This document shows positions 1 through 5,524 of a stretch of 6,028 bases of DNA, in pieces. Under the pieces are notes generated by a model, which was not told the DNA's origin, did no database searches, and saw only the letters and a program-made list of their open reading frames with translations. The number at the start of each line of letters is the position of its first letter. Positions within the stretch are counted from its first letter, which is position 1. The DNA comes from an uncultured Rickettsiales bacterium. Its GTDB lineage: Bacteria > Pseudomonadota > Alphaproteobacteria > UBA8366. The translations under genes and the position numbers were made by a program. The stretch covers positions 1-6,028 of the forward strand of contig CAJWTF010000183.1 of assembly GCA_913046825.1 (NCBI GenBank), in the 5' to 3' direction.

Positions 1-516
1 TCACAGATTTCTCTCCCAAACACAACGTTGTAGATCTCGGTAGCGGGCTCGGTGGGCCCGCACGCTACATCGCGAAAACATTCGGCTGCCGGGTGACGGG
101 GATCGACCTGACGGGGAGTTTCGTCGACGCCGCCAATCGGCTTTCGGAATTGTTGGGTATGACCGACCGCGCTGCATTTCAAAGAGGAAGTGCCCTGGAG
201 ACACCGTTCGACGACAATTGTTTTGATCGTGCCGTCACCATCCAAATGCAGATGGGCATCGCAGATAAGGAACGTTTCTACCGCGAAGTCTTTCGCATCT
301 TGAAACCGGGCGGCGTCTTCGTTTTCCAAGATATCGTCGCCGGTCCGACGGAAGGGCCTATCCATACCCCCACACCATGGGCGAGCGTGCCCGAACAAAG
401 CTTCCTCTACGCGCCCGAAACTCTGCACAAGGCCATCAAAGCCGCCGGGTTCGAAACCGTGATCTGGCGGGATTCAACTACGAAAATGAAGGCCTGGCAG
501 GCGCGTCAGAATACAG

Positions 517-521
517 CCCCC
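517..521 (+). other. First apparent -1 frameshift (run of five C)
   Basis: A sixth C here would change the reading from ...NTAPIPRARAP to ...NTAPHPKGPRPNVGIQ, which fits the proline-rich stretch before the last strands of this methyltransferase group. The shift is seen by comparing frames; the ancestral base is inferred. Confidence 0.6.
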
Positions 522-552
522 ATCCCAAGGGCCCGCGCCCCAATGTTGGAAT

Positions 553-562
553 CCAATTAGAC
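553..562 (+). other. Second apparent frameshift (+1), at the TAG that ends the first frame
   Basis: Removing one base in this stretch joins NVGIQL to TLDATAGEKRKTLRE and removes both the TAG at 558-560 and the TGA at 581-583 from the path. The exact base cannot be fixed from the sequence alone. Confidence 0.55.
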
Positions 563-603
563 TTTAGATGCGACCGCCGGTGAAAAACGGAAAACTCTCA
601 GAG

Positions 604-606
604 AAA
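604..606 (+). other. Third apparent -1 frameshift (run of three A)
   Basis: A fourth A here joins KRKTLRE to NQNEDRIGYIQTAFRKP and the terminal TGA at 656-658. The C-terminal peptide after the shift is typical of the end of this methyltransferase group, where a short strand precedes the stop. Confidence 0.6.
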
Positions 607-665
607 TCAAAACGAGGACCGGATCGGCTATATCCAAACCGCGTTCCGCAAACCTTGACGCGGCC

Positions 666-1301
666 TTAGATCAGCATCGCTAGCACGTAGGTGTGAATTT
701 CCTGACTTCCGCGCCAGATCATATCGATGGCGACGTAAGCGATGACCGCCAGACCAAGATAACCTATCCAGGTGTAGCGCTCCAACAACTTGGCGATGTA
801 ATTCGCCGTGGCCCCCATCAAAGCGATGGAGAGGACCAGCCCAAAGATCAGCATTTCCAGGTGATCCCGTGCCGCACCAGCGACCGCGAGGACGTTGTCG
901 AGTGACATGGAGACATCGGCAACAATGATGTTAATCATCGCGGCCCGCAAAGTCTTCGGCGGCTTGTTCTTGGCATTGGCTTCCGCTTCCGCCGTAATCT
1001 CCTCGACACTTTGAGCCGCTCGTAGCTCCTGCCACATGCGCCAGCAGACCCACAGCAATAGCAAACCACCCGCCAGCATGATGCCGATGATGCTGAGCAA
1101 TTGCACAACGACCGAAGCGAAGATGATCCGCAGGACGGTCGCGCCCACAATACCGTAGATAATCGCTTTCTTGCGAAGCTCCGGCGGCAATCCCGCAGCG
1201 GCAAGGCCAATGATGATTGCGTTGTCACCCGACATGACAATGTCGATGACGATAATCTGGACCAGCGCGACCAGTTCGGGAGTAAAAAGACTATCGAGCA
1301 T
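666..1301 (-). CDS. TerC-family integral membrane protein (YjbE-like), probable Mn2+ exporter
   Basis: This is a complete 211-residue inner-membrane protein with about six to seven hydrophobic segments. The TerC family signature appears twice as an internal pseudo-repeat: D20-x3-S24-G-D26-N27 in the first membrane segment and D129-x3-S133-L-D135-N136 in the second half. A charged, Ala/Glu/Lys-rich loop (about 97-118) separates the halves. The length and motif pattern fit the YjbE branch, whose characterised relatives (MeeF/MeeY, Alx) export manganese; transport of Mn2+ here is inferred from the family. The ATG at 1301 begins a hydrophobic helix directly, as in relatives. Its ribosome site is weak (TTTAGG about 8 bases upstream). 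The gene is read alone, separated by a candidate terminator from the operon upstream, and converges with the methyltransferase. The substrate is not proven; the older label 'tellurium resistance' is not supported for a single gene. Confidence 0.9.
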   Translation of the reverse strand: MLDSLFTPELVALVQIIVIDIVMSGDNAIIIGLAAAGLPPELRKKAIIYGIVGATVLRIIFASVVVQLLSIIGIMLAGGLLLLWVCWRMWQELRAAQSVEEITAEAEANAKNKPPKTLRAAMINIIVADVSMSLDNVLAVAGAARDHLEMLIFGLVLSIALMGATANYIAKLLERYTWIGYLGLAVIAYVAIDMIWRGSQEIHTYVLAMLI

Positions 1302-1414
1302 GGCGCATGCCTAAATGTGACCGAAAGGTTTGGTGCGCCGTCATCGCGCTCAATTCACCGTGTGCCAACAGCTACCCCCGATTGCTTCTGGCCGCTCCCT
1401 AAAGCCGAAACTAT
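1302..1414 (-). promoter_or_regulatory. 5' leader of the TerC gene, promoter not resolved
   Basis: About 110 non-coding bases lie between the candidate terminator and the TerC start. The transcript must start here if that terminator works. I see no convincing -35/-10 pair. On the minus strand a GGGGGTAGC string (1371-1379) and a possible GCGC hairpin occur, but they do not add up to a recognisable riboswitch. Confidence 0.25.
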
Positions 1415-1457
1415 TTTTAAAAGATACGCCGCCATCTGCAAAGGCCGAAGGCGGTAT
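1415..1457 (-). terminator. Candidate rho-independent terminator after the four-gene operon
   Basis: On the minus strand, ATACCGCC (1457-1450) can pair with GGCG-GC-GTAT (1433-1424), giving a bulged stem of about eight pairs. It is followed at once by CTTTTAAAAATAG, a short T tract. It lies 19 bases after the DUF35 stop codon and ahead of the TerC gene, where a terminator is expected. The bulge and the long loop make it moderate rather than strong. Confidence 0.4.
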
Positions 1458-1475
1458 TCCGGTAAAGAATTCGGT

Positions 1476-1886
1476 TCACAGCGCCAAGGTCGCTTGAGGC
1501 ACCCTCTGGCCTTCACGCTGTTCGAAGACGATACGGACGGATTTTCCAATGGCGACGTCTTGCGGATCGCAATTAACGACATTCATCATCATACGAAACC
1601 CATCCGACAAATCGATTAACGCTAGTACGTAAGGCACGTCACCGCGAAAGGCCGACGACGGAGCGCGCTGGACGATGGTGAACGTGTAGACCGTCCCAGT
1701 GGGATCGGCATCGTTCCAATCCAGCGCAGTGCTCTCGCATTTCACGCAGGCGGAACGCGGGTAAAACTGAGCGTGACCGCACGATGTGCACTTTTGGTAG
1801 ATCAGTCGCTCATCATTGCAGGCATCCCAAAAGGGCTGCGTGTCGCCATTCGGTTTCGGGGCCGGTTTACAGGGTAATTCACTCAT
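1476..1886 (-). CDS. Stand-alone DUF35 protein: rubredoxin-like zinc ribbon plus OB fold, partner of the thiolase-like protein
   Basis: The 136-residue length is normal for the family. An N-terminal helix (about 15-31, with PFWDAC) leads into a zinc ribbon with four cysteines, C33-x2-C36 and C47-x2-C50. An OB-fold barrel follows from about 55 to the end (GTVYTFTIVQR, then VPYVLALIDL, then a VGK-like IGKSVRIVF strand). DUF35 proteins form complexes with thiolase-superfamily enzymes, for example archaeal thiolase/HMG-CoA synthase, PhlB with PhlA/PhlC, and the DUF35 domain of ChsH2 with the aldolase Ltp2. They help shape the acyl-CoA site. Here the partner is evidently the gene just upstream: its stop and this ATG are one base apart and the ribosome site lies inside its last codons, so translation is probably coupled. 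The pairing is inferred from context; the fold is clear. Confidence 0.93.
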   Translation of the reverse strand: MSELPCKPAPKPNGDTQPFWDACNDERLIYQKCTSCGHAQFYPRSACVKCESTALDWNDADPTGTVYTFTIVQRAPSSAFRGDVPYVLALIDLSDGFRMMMNVVNCDPQDVAIGKSVRIVFEQREGQRVPQATLAL

Positions 1887-1887
1887 G

Positions 1888-3042
1888 TCATCCCCTCCCC
1901 AAAATCAGCGAGCAATGGGCTGAGAGAACCCCTCCGTCGCCATGCACGAAACAAAGTTCGGCGTCGGGTACCTGTCTTGTATCGGCATCATGGCGCAATT
2001 GGCGAACTGCCTCGACCACATGGAACATGCCACCGGCCGCACCCGAATGCCCAAATGACAGCAACCCACCATGGGTGTTGCAGGGCAGAGAGCCACCATG
2101 GGTGAGTTCACCGGCCAACGCGGCAGGTCCCACCTCCCCTTTCGCGAAGAAGCCAATTGATTCAAGCTCGACCAGCAAGGTGATGGTGAAACTATCGTAA
2201 ATCTGCGCCACATCGATATCGCCGTGGCTGACATCTGCTTCCTTAAAGGCCCGCTGCGAAGCCTGCTTGCAGCCGAAATCAGTGAGCGACGGTGCGGCAA
2301 CGATATGCTCATGGGTATGTCCTTGCCCCGCGCCTAATATCTCAACCGGGTGGGTCTTCGTCTCTGCCGCCGCGTCGGGCGAACTGATCACATAGGCGGC
2401 GGCACCGTCCGATATTAGGCAACAATCTAATAGCCGCAACGGGTCGCTAATAATCTTGGCGTCGGCGCAATCCTCCATAGTGATGAGCTTAGTCATATGC
2501 GCGTCCGGATGCATCGCCGCATGCTTGCGGTGAGTGACGGAAAGTGCCGCCAAATGCTCCAACGTCGCCCCTGTCTCATGCATGTAACGTTGCGCCACCA
2601 TCGCATAGGCGGTCGGAATACTGATGCCGTAAGGGACTTCGAATTGCGGATGCCCAAATTCTGCGAGCGCTGCCACCACACGGTCGCGGGACATGCCGGT
2701 CACTCGGTTGTCCCCCGCGACACAGAGGACATGTTTGCACACACCGGCCTCAACCATCGCCGCTGCCTGCATGACCATGATGGCGCCGGTCGCGCCGCCC
2801 GCATTCACACCTGCGTTAAAGTTCGGCTGAATGCCCACATACTCGCAGAAGGCCGAACTTAACATCGGATATGTTTCGGTGATGACATAGGCGCAGAGCA
2901 CCCCGTCGATATCGGCAAGCTTCAATCCCGCATCGGCCACGGCACCCCGTGCCGCTTCCGCATGCAGCGACATCGCCGTCGAGCCCGGCACCTCGCCAAC
3001 CTTGGTGTTATGCACACCAGTAATAGCAGCCTTTTTTGGCAT
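1888..3042 (-). CDS. Thiolase-superfamily protein (SCP-x/Ltp2-like) lacking the nucleophilic cysteine
   Basis: The 384-residue length is typical of single-domain SCP-x-type thiolase-like proteins. The N-terminal half holds the strand-helix region where true thiolases read NNNCATGS; here it reads N80-A-G-G83-ATGA, so Gly83 replaces the nucleophilic Cys. The C-terminal half keeps N322-THGG and the GH motif with His332 (FGHSGAAGG), and ends in a family-like HGDGGVLSAH strand. A conserved IYDSFT block carries Tyr282. In the Ltp2 steroid side-chain aldolase, a superfamily member that also binds a DUF35 domain, tyrosines replace cysteine chemistry. By analogy this protein may cleave or form a C-C bond without an acyl-enzyme. 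A non-catalytic or other acyl-CoA role is possible. The start is set by a strong GAGGAGG four bases before the ATG. It lies 60 bp after the ligase gene in the same operon. Confidence 0.92.
   Translation of the reverse strand: MPKKAAITGVHNTKVGEVPGSTAMSLHAEAARGAVADAGLKLADIDGVLCAYVITETYPMLSSAFCEYVGIQPNFNAGVNAGGATGAIMVMQAAAMVEAGVCKHVLCVAGDNRVTGMSRDRVVAALAEFGHPQFEVPYGISIPTAYAMVAQRYMHETGATLEHLAALSVTHRKHAAMHPDAHMTKLITMEDCADAKIISDPLRLLDCCLISDGAAAYVISSPDAAAETKTHPVEILGAGQGHTHEHIVAAPSLTDFGCKQASQRAFKEADVSHGDIDVAQIYDSFTITLLVELESIGFFAKGEVGPAALAGELTHGGSLPCNTHGGLLSFGHSGAAGGMFHVVEAVRQLRHDADTRQVPDAELCFVHGDGGVLSAHCSLILGRG
1892..1900 (-). promoter_or_regulatory. Ribosome binding site of the DUF35 gene, inside the 3' end of the thiolase-like gene
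   Basis: GGGGAGGGG on the minus strand encodes the last Gly-Arg-Gly of the upstream protein and sits five bases before the ATG at 1886. It fixes that start and suggests coupled translation at a near 1:1 ratio. Confidence 0.65.
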
Positions 3043-3046
3043 GAGG

Positions 3047-3053
3047 CCTCCTC
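3047..3053 (-). promoter_or_regulatory. Strong ribosome binding site of the thiolase-like gene
   Basis: GAGGAGG on the minus strand, four bases before the ATG at 3042, is the best Shine-Dalgarno match of this operon. The 60-bp gap between the ligase stop and this start contains no other recognisable signal. Confidence 0.75.
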
Positions 3054-3102
3054 AAACGCGTTGCAGGTGGGAAGGTAGAACGGGTGGACAGAGCTTCCAG
3101 CG

Positions 3103-4671
3103 CTAAACGAAAAACTCCGCCAGTCGGTTCCGTTGTAGTTTACCCGTCGCCGTTAACGGTAGCTCGTCCGACGCAACGAAGCGGTAATGTCTCGGCACTT
3201 TGTATCCAGCGAGCGCGTCACGCCCGAAAGCGATCAATTCTTTTTGCCCAACGGGTGCCCCCGAAAGCACGATCACCGCGGCCAGTGCTTCATCCAGGCG
3301 GCCATCAGGTATCCCGGTGACATAAATCTGCTCGATTCCGTCATGTGTTGCGTAGACTGCTTCAATCTCCGCCGGCGCAACATTAATTCCGCCGGTCTTT
3401 ACCATTTCCTTAAGGCGCCCCCGATAGGTCAGGAAACCGTCGTCGTCCAAAGTACCGAGATCGCCGGTCCTCAAAAACCCTTCCTCATCTAAGGCTTCCG
3501 CCGTCCGCTCGGGTTCCTTCAAGTACCCTTTGGTTACATGGCCGCGAAGGCGCACTTCACCCATCTCGCCGACTGGCAAGGAGACACCCGTCTCAAAATC
3601 GGCGATTTTGATCTCAACGCCGTCGAGCGGCGCGCCGGAGGAAACGAGACGGCGTTCCAATGGGAGCTTCCCATCAATCACGCACGAATTCCCATAGGCT
3701 TCGGTCAGGCCGTAGACGTTACAAATCTCCGTCACCCCAAGGTCGACCACCGTTTGGACTTGCTCACGACTACCGATCGTGGCTCCCGTCCGAAGCGACG
3801 AGAGATCGCGGCTAGGTCGATCCGGATGCTCCCACATCGGGCGCGAAAGAGCGGGTGTACCGTAGAACACCGTGCATCGTTCCTGCTCGATGAGCCGCAG
3901 AGCCTCGCCCGGCTCGAAATGATGTTGCAACACGATTGACGCCCCGTGGGTCATCATCGTGAACAGCGCGTTAACGCCGGCATAGGACCAAAACAGAGAG
4001 ACAGCGAGCCAAAGCCGGTCGTCCGGGGTCAAATGCTGGCGTTCACCAATCGACCACATGTTGTCTATCAGCCCGGAATGATAAAGCGGCACACCCTTCG
4101 GCAGAGCTGTCGATCCCGACGTATAGAGAATACACGCCGTATCACCGGGCTGAATCGCGCTTTGCGCCGCCGCCAACGTATCGTTGTCGACACGGGCGCC
4201 ATACTCCACAAGGTCGGTGAAAGACATCGCACCCGGCGGCACGTCGTCGACAGGAATGTATTTCGGAAGTGGATCCAATCCGTGCTCGCGCGCCGCGTCA
4301 GCCAAGATCACAACAAAGTCCCGGTCCCGATATTTGGGCTCGAAGACCAATACATCCACTTCCGCGTGAATAAGCTGATAGGCAAGTTCTCGCGCTGTCG
4401 CCAAGGTGTTGAGTGCCACAACTTCCGCGCCGATGGTCACGGCAGCAAAATAGGTCGTCAACCATTCGACCCGATTGCCCATCAGGACGGCGACCCGGCT
4501 TCCTTTGCGTAGCCCGAGTGCAAAGAAACCTTTCGCGTGGTGCCGGACGCTATCTCTGAATTCGCTAAAGGTCAGGCATATCTCTCCATCGATGACGAAT
4601 GGTCGGTCGGGATACTTTCCTGCCATTTCATCGAGCAGGTCAGGGGCTGTTCTGCTATTGGGCTTTTGCAT
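3103..4671 (-). CDS. AMP-forming acyl-CoA ligase (ANL superfamily)
   Basis: The protein is complete, at 522 residues, as usual for medium/long-chain or alicyclic acyl-CoA ligases. Adenylation motifs appear in order: the phosphate loop YTSGSTALPKG (183-193), Y320-GLTE (ATP/adenine pocket), TGD with Asp404 (ribose binding), the hinge and A8 loop YRGRLKEMVKTGG (416-428), and the C-terminal catalytic lysine Lys511 in LTATGKLQR. All key residues are present, so it should convert a carboxylic acid, ATP and CoA to an acyl-CoA in the cytoplasm. The acid cannot be read from the motifs. It starts nine bases after the dehydrogenase stop with no clear Shine-Dalgarno, which suggests coupling to the upstream gene. 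In this operon it would make the CoA thioester used by the thiolase-like/DUF35 pair. Confidence 0.95.
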   Translation of the reverse strand: MQKPNSRTAPDLLDEMAGKYPDRPFVIDGEICLTFSEFRDSVRHHAKGFFALGLRKGSRVAVLMGNRVEWLTTYFAAVTIGAEVVALNTLATARELAYQLIHAEVDVLVFEPKYRDRDFVVILADAAREHGLDPLPKYIPVDDVPPGAMSFTDLVEYGARVDNDTLAAAQSAIQPGDTACILYTSGSTALPKGVPLYHSGLIDNMWSIGERQHLTPDDRLWLAVSLFWSYAGVNALFTMMTHGASIVLQHHFEPGEALRLIEQERCTVFYGTPALSRPMWEHPDRPSRDLSSLRTGATIGSREQVQTVVDLGVTEICNVYGLTEAYGNSCVIDGKLPLERRLVSSGAPLDGVEIKIADFETGVSLPVGEMGEVRLRGHVTKGYLKEPERTAEALDEEGFLRTGDLGTLDDDGFLTYRGRLKEMVKTGGINVAPAEIEAVYATHDGIEQIYVTGIPDGRLDEALAAVIVLSGAPVGQKELIAFGRDALAGYKVPRHYRFVASDELPLTATGKLQRNRLAEFFV

Positions 4672-4680
4672 AACCGGGTC

Positions 4681-5466
4681 TTATCGCGCTGTATACCCGC
4701 CGTCCAGAACGAGTTCGGAGCCGGTCGAAAAACTGGCGTCATCCGATACCAAGAACAACACACCCTTGGCAATCTCCTCCGGCGTGCCGAGGCGTTTCAT
4801 CGGTGTCTTCGCCGCGAAACGTCTGCGTAGGCTGTCGGCGCCGAAGTCATCCGCCATCGCCGCAAACATACCGCCGTCAATATATCCTGGGTGTACGGAA
4901 TTTATGCGGATCGGATATCCAAGGTTAGCGCACTCTACCGCTGCCGATTTGGTTAATAGACGCACACCACCCTTCGAGGCGCTATAGGCGCCGACGATGG
5001 ATTCGCCGACCAGCCCCATGATTGAGGAAATATTGACGATGGCACCCCCGCGATCTTTCATCGCACGAATGCCATGCTTCACGCCCAAAAACACGCCGTC
5101 CATGTTGACTGACATGACTCGTTTCCATTCGTCATATGATGTCTCTTCAATGGTTTTCGTGGCTGGCATCACGCCCGCGTTGTTGACGATGATATCGAGT
5201 CCGCCAAAACGCTCCTCCACTGCACCAATGCAAGATTCCCATTCGGCCTCGATGGTGACGTCATGACGGATAAACACACCACCTTGCAATGAAGCCACCA
5301 AGGCCGCGCCCGCATCTTCTTTCATGTCTGAAATCGCGACCCTCGCACCCTCCACGCTCAAGGTCGCCGCAATTGCCGCACCAATACCGGAAGCACCACC
5401 TGTGACGGGCGTGGCGGCCCCGAGGGTTGCGCAAGATGTTTCGGAAGAGGCGGAGCCCGCAAGCAC
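4681..5466 (-). CDS. Short-chain dehydrogenase/reductase (NAD-type), native N-terminus apparently replaced
   Basis: The classical SDR core is intact from Val21: TGGASGIG (22-29) binds the dinucleotide, Asp47 at the end of beta-2 favours NAD(H), and Asp69 (HDVT), NNAG (95-98), catalytic Asn121, Ser148, Tyr161 and Lys165 (YSASK) follow. The C-terminus GSELVLDGGYTAR is typical. It would interconvert an alcohol and a ketone, plausibly on the acyl-CoA of this operon. The N-terminus is odd. Relatives start about 8-12 residues before TGG with a GKVALV-like strand; here the first 20 codons (SASSETSCATLGAATP) show no such strand. They are antisense to the tail of a (+) gene, and the only start is a GTG at 5466 without a ribosome site. 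No other minus frame restores a normal start, so expression of this copy is doubtful unless the junction near 5404-5425 is an assembly artefact. Confidence 0.85.
   Translation of the reverse strand: MLAGSASSETSCATLGAATPVTGGASGIGAAIAATLSVEGARVAISDMKEDAGAALVASLQGGVFIRHDVTIEAEWESCIGAVEERFGGLDIIVNNAGVMPATKTIEETSYDEWKRVMSVNMDGVFLGVKHGIRAMKDRGGAIVNISSIMGLVGESIVGAYSASKGGVRLLTKSAAVECANLGYPIRINSVHPGYIDGGMFAAMADDFGADSLRRRFAAKTPMKRLGTPEEIAKGVLFLVSDDASFSTGSELVLDGGYTAR
5404..5425. other. Breakpoint joining two unrelated gene ends
   Basis: To the left the minus strand is good SDR coding sequence up to Val21. To the right the plus strand is the tail of another gene. Both are truncated at the same place, the 5' end of one against the 3' part of the other. 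A deletion or a wrongly joined contig gives this picture. No insertion-sequence end or long repeat is visible at the join. Confidence 0.55.
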
Positions 5467-5524
5467 AACAGCAGAAGAGCCCGCCCCTGCCGAAATTGAA
5501 GCGGCCTCGGGAGAGGCGTTATGA
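5408..5524 (+). pseudogene. 3' fragment of an unidentified gene with an Ala/Glu/Pro-rich tail
   Basis: The plus-strand frame ending at TGA 5522-5524 reads APRVAQDVSEEAEPAS, then TTAEEPAPAEIEAASGEAL. This acidic, proline- and alanine-rich composition is usual for a flexible C-terminal tail. Its stop overlaps the next gene's ATG (ATGA at 5521-5524), the normal arrangement in an operon, so I take it as the end of a real gene. Upstream of about 5404 the same frame is only the antisense of the dehydrogenase, so the body of the gene is missing. I do not recognise the family. The left limit is approximate. Confidence 0.5.
5509..5516 (+). promoter_or_regulatory. Ribosome binding site of the lipoprotein gene
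   Basis: GGGAGAGG lies four bases before ATG 5521, inside the last codons of the upstream fragment. It supports ATG 5521 over the later in-frame ATGs at 5566 and 5569. Confidence 0.6.

Larger units (their letters stand above)
1..658 (+). pseudogene. Class I SAM-dependent methyltransferase, 5' end off the window, three frameshifts near the 3' end
   Basis: The frame is open from the left edge (codons begin at base 3), so the true start lies outside. Motif I reads VVDLGSGLGGPARY (about bases 27-68). It is followed by the acidic end of strand beta-2 in GIDLTGSF and by the LKPGG motif near 300-314, as in UbiE-like and glycine/dimethylglycine N-methyltransferase-like enzymes. The substrate is not evident. 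The first frame stops at TAG 558-560 with an unfamily-like tail. Other frames supply the missing end: GPRPNVGIQL (about 528-557), then TLDATAGEKRKTLRE (561-605), then NQNEDRIGYIQTAFRKP ending at TGA 656-658. One extra C in the C run at 517-521, one base fewer around 553-562 and one extra A at 604-606 would restore a continuous family-like C-terminus. The corrected end lies 7 bp from the convergent TerC gene. This is either a decaying gene or a real gene with sequence errors. The methyltransferase fold is certain; the frame repair is strongly suggested. Confidence 0.85.

Noticed and set aside
93..560. Methyltransferase gene starting at GTG 93 and ending at 560.
   Set aside because: Motif I (DLGSGLGGPARY) lies upstream in the same open frame, so 93 is internal, and the family-like C-terminus lies beyond 560 in shifted frames.
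639..663. CCGCG...CGCGG inverted repeat between the methyltransferase and TerC genes as a bidirectional terminator.
   Set aside because: The stem is only five pairs with a loop of about 15 bases and no T tract on either side.
1312..1400. Possible yybP-ykoY manganese riboswitch ahead of the TerC gene, because YjbE-type relatives are often controlled by it and GGGGGTAGC occurs at 1371-1379 (-).
   Set aside because: The conserved GGGGAGUAG string lacks its A, and I could not find the paired stem and second conserved loop around it. A covariance-model search (Rfam RF00080) of the minus strand 1302-1475 would decide.
1101..1619. Long plus-strand open frame (172 codons) across the TerC start and the DUF35 end.
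   Set aside because: It is antisense to two well-supported genes and its translation is rich in Arg, Asp and His without any recognisable domain: a shadow frame.
3946..4512. Long plus-strand open frame (188 codons) inside the acyl-CoA ligase.
   Set aside because: It is antisense to the conserved adenylation domain, Arg/His-rich, without motifs or a ribosome site: a shadow frame.
5324..5524. Complete 66-residue plus-strand gene starting at ATG 5324.
   Set aside because: Its first half is exactly antisense to well-conserved SDR codons, so only the part after about 5404 can be real coding sequence, as the end of a truncated gene.
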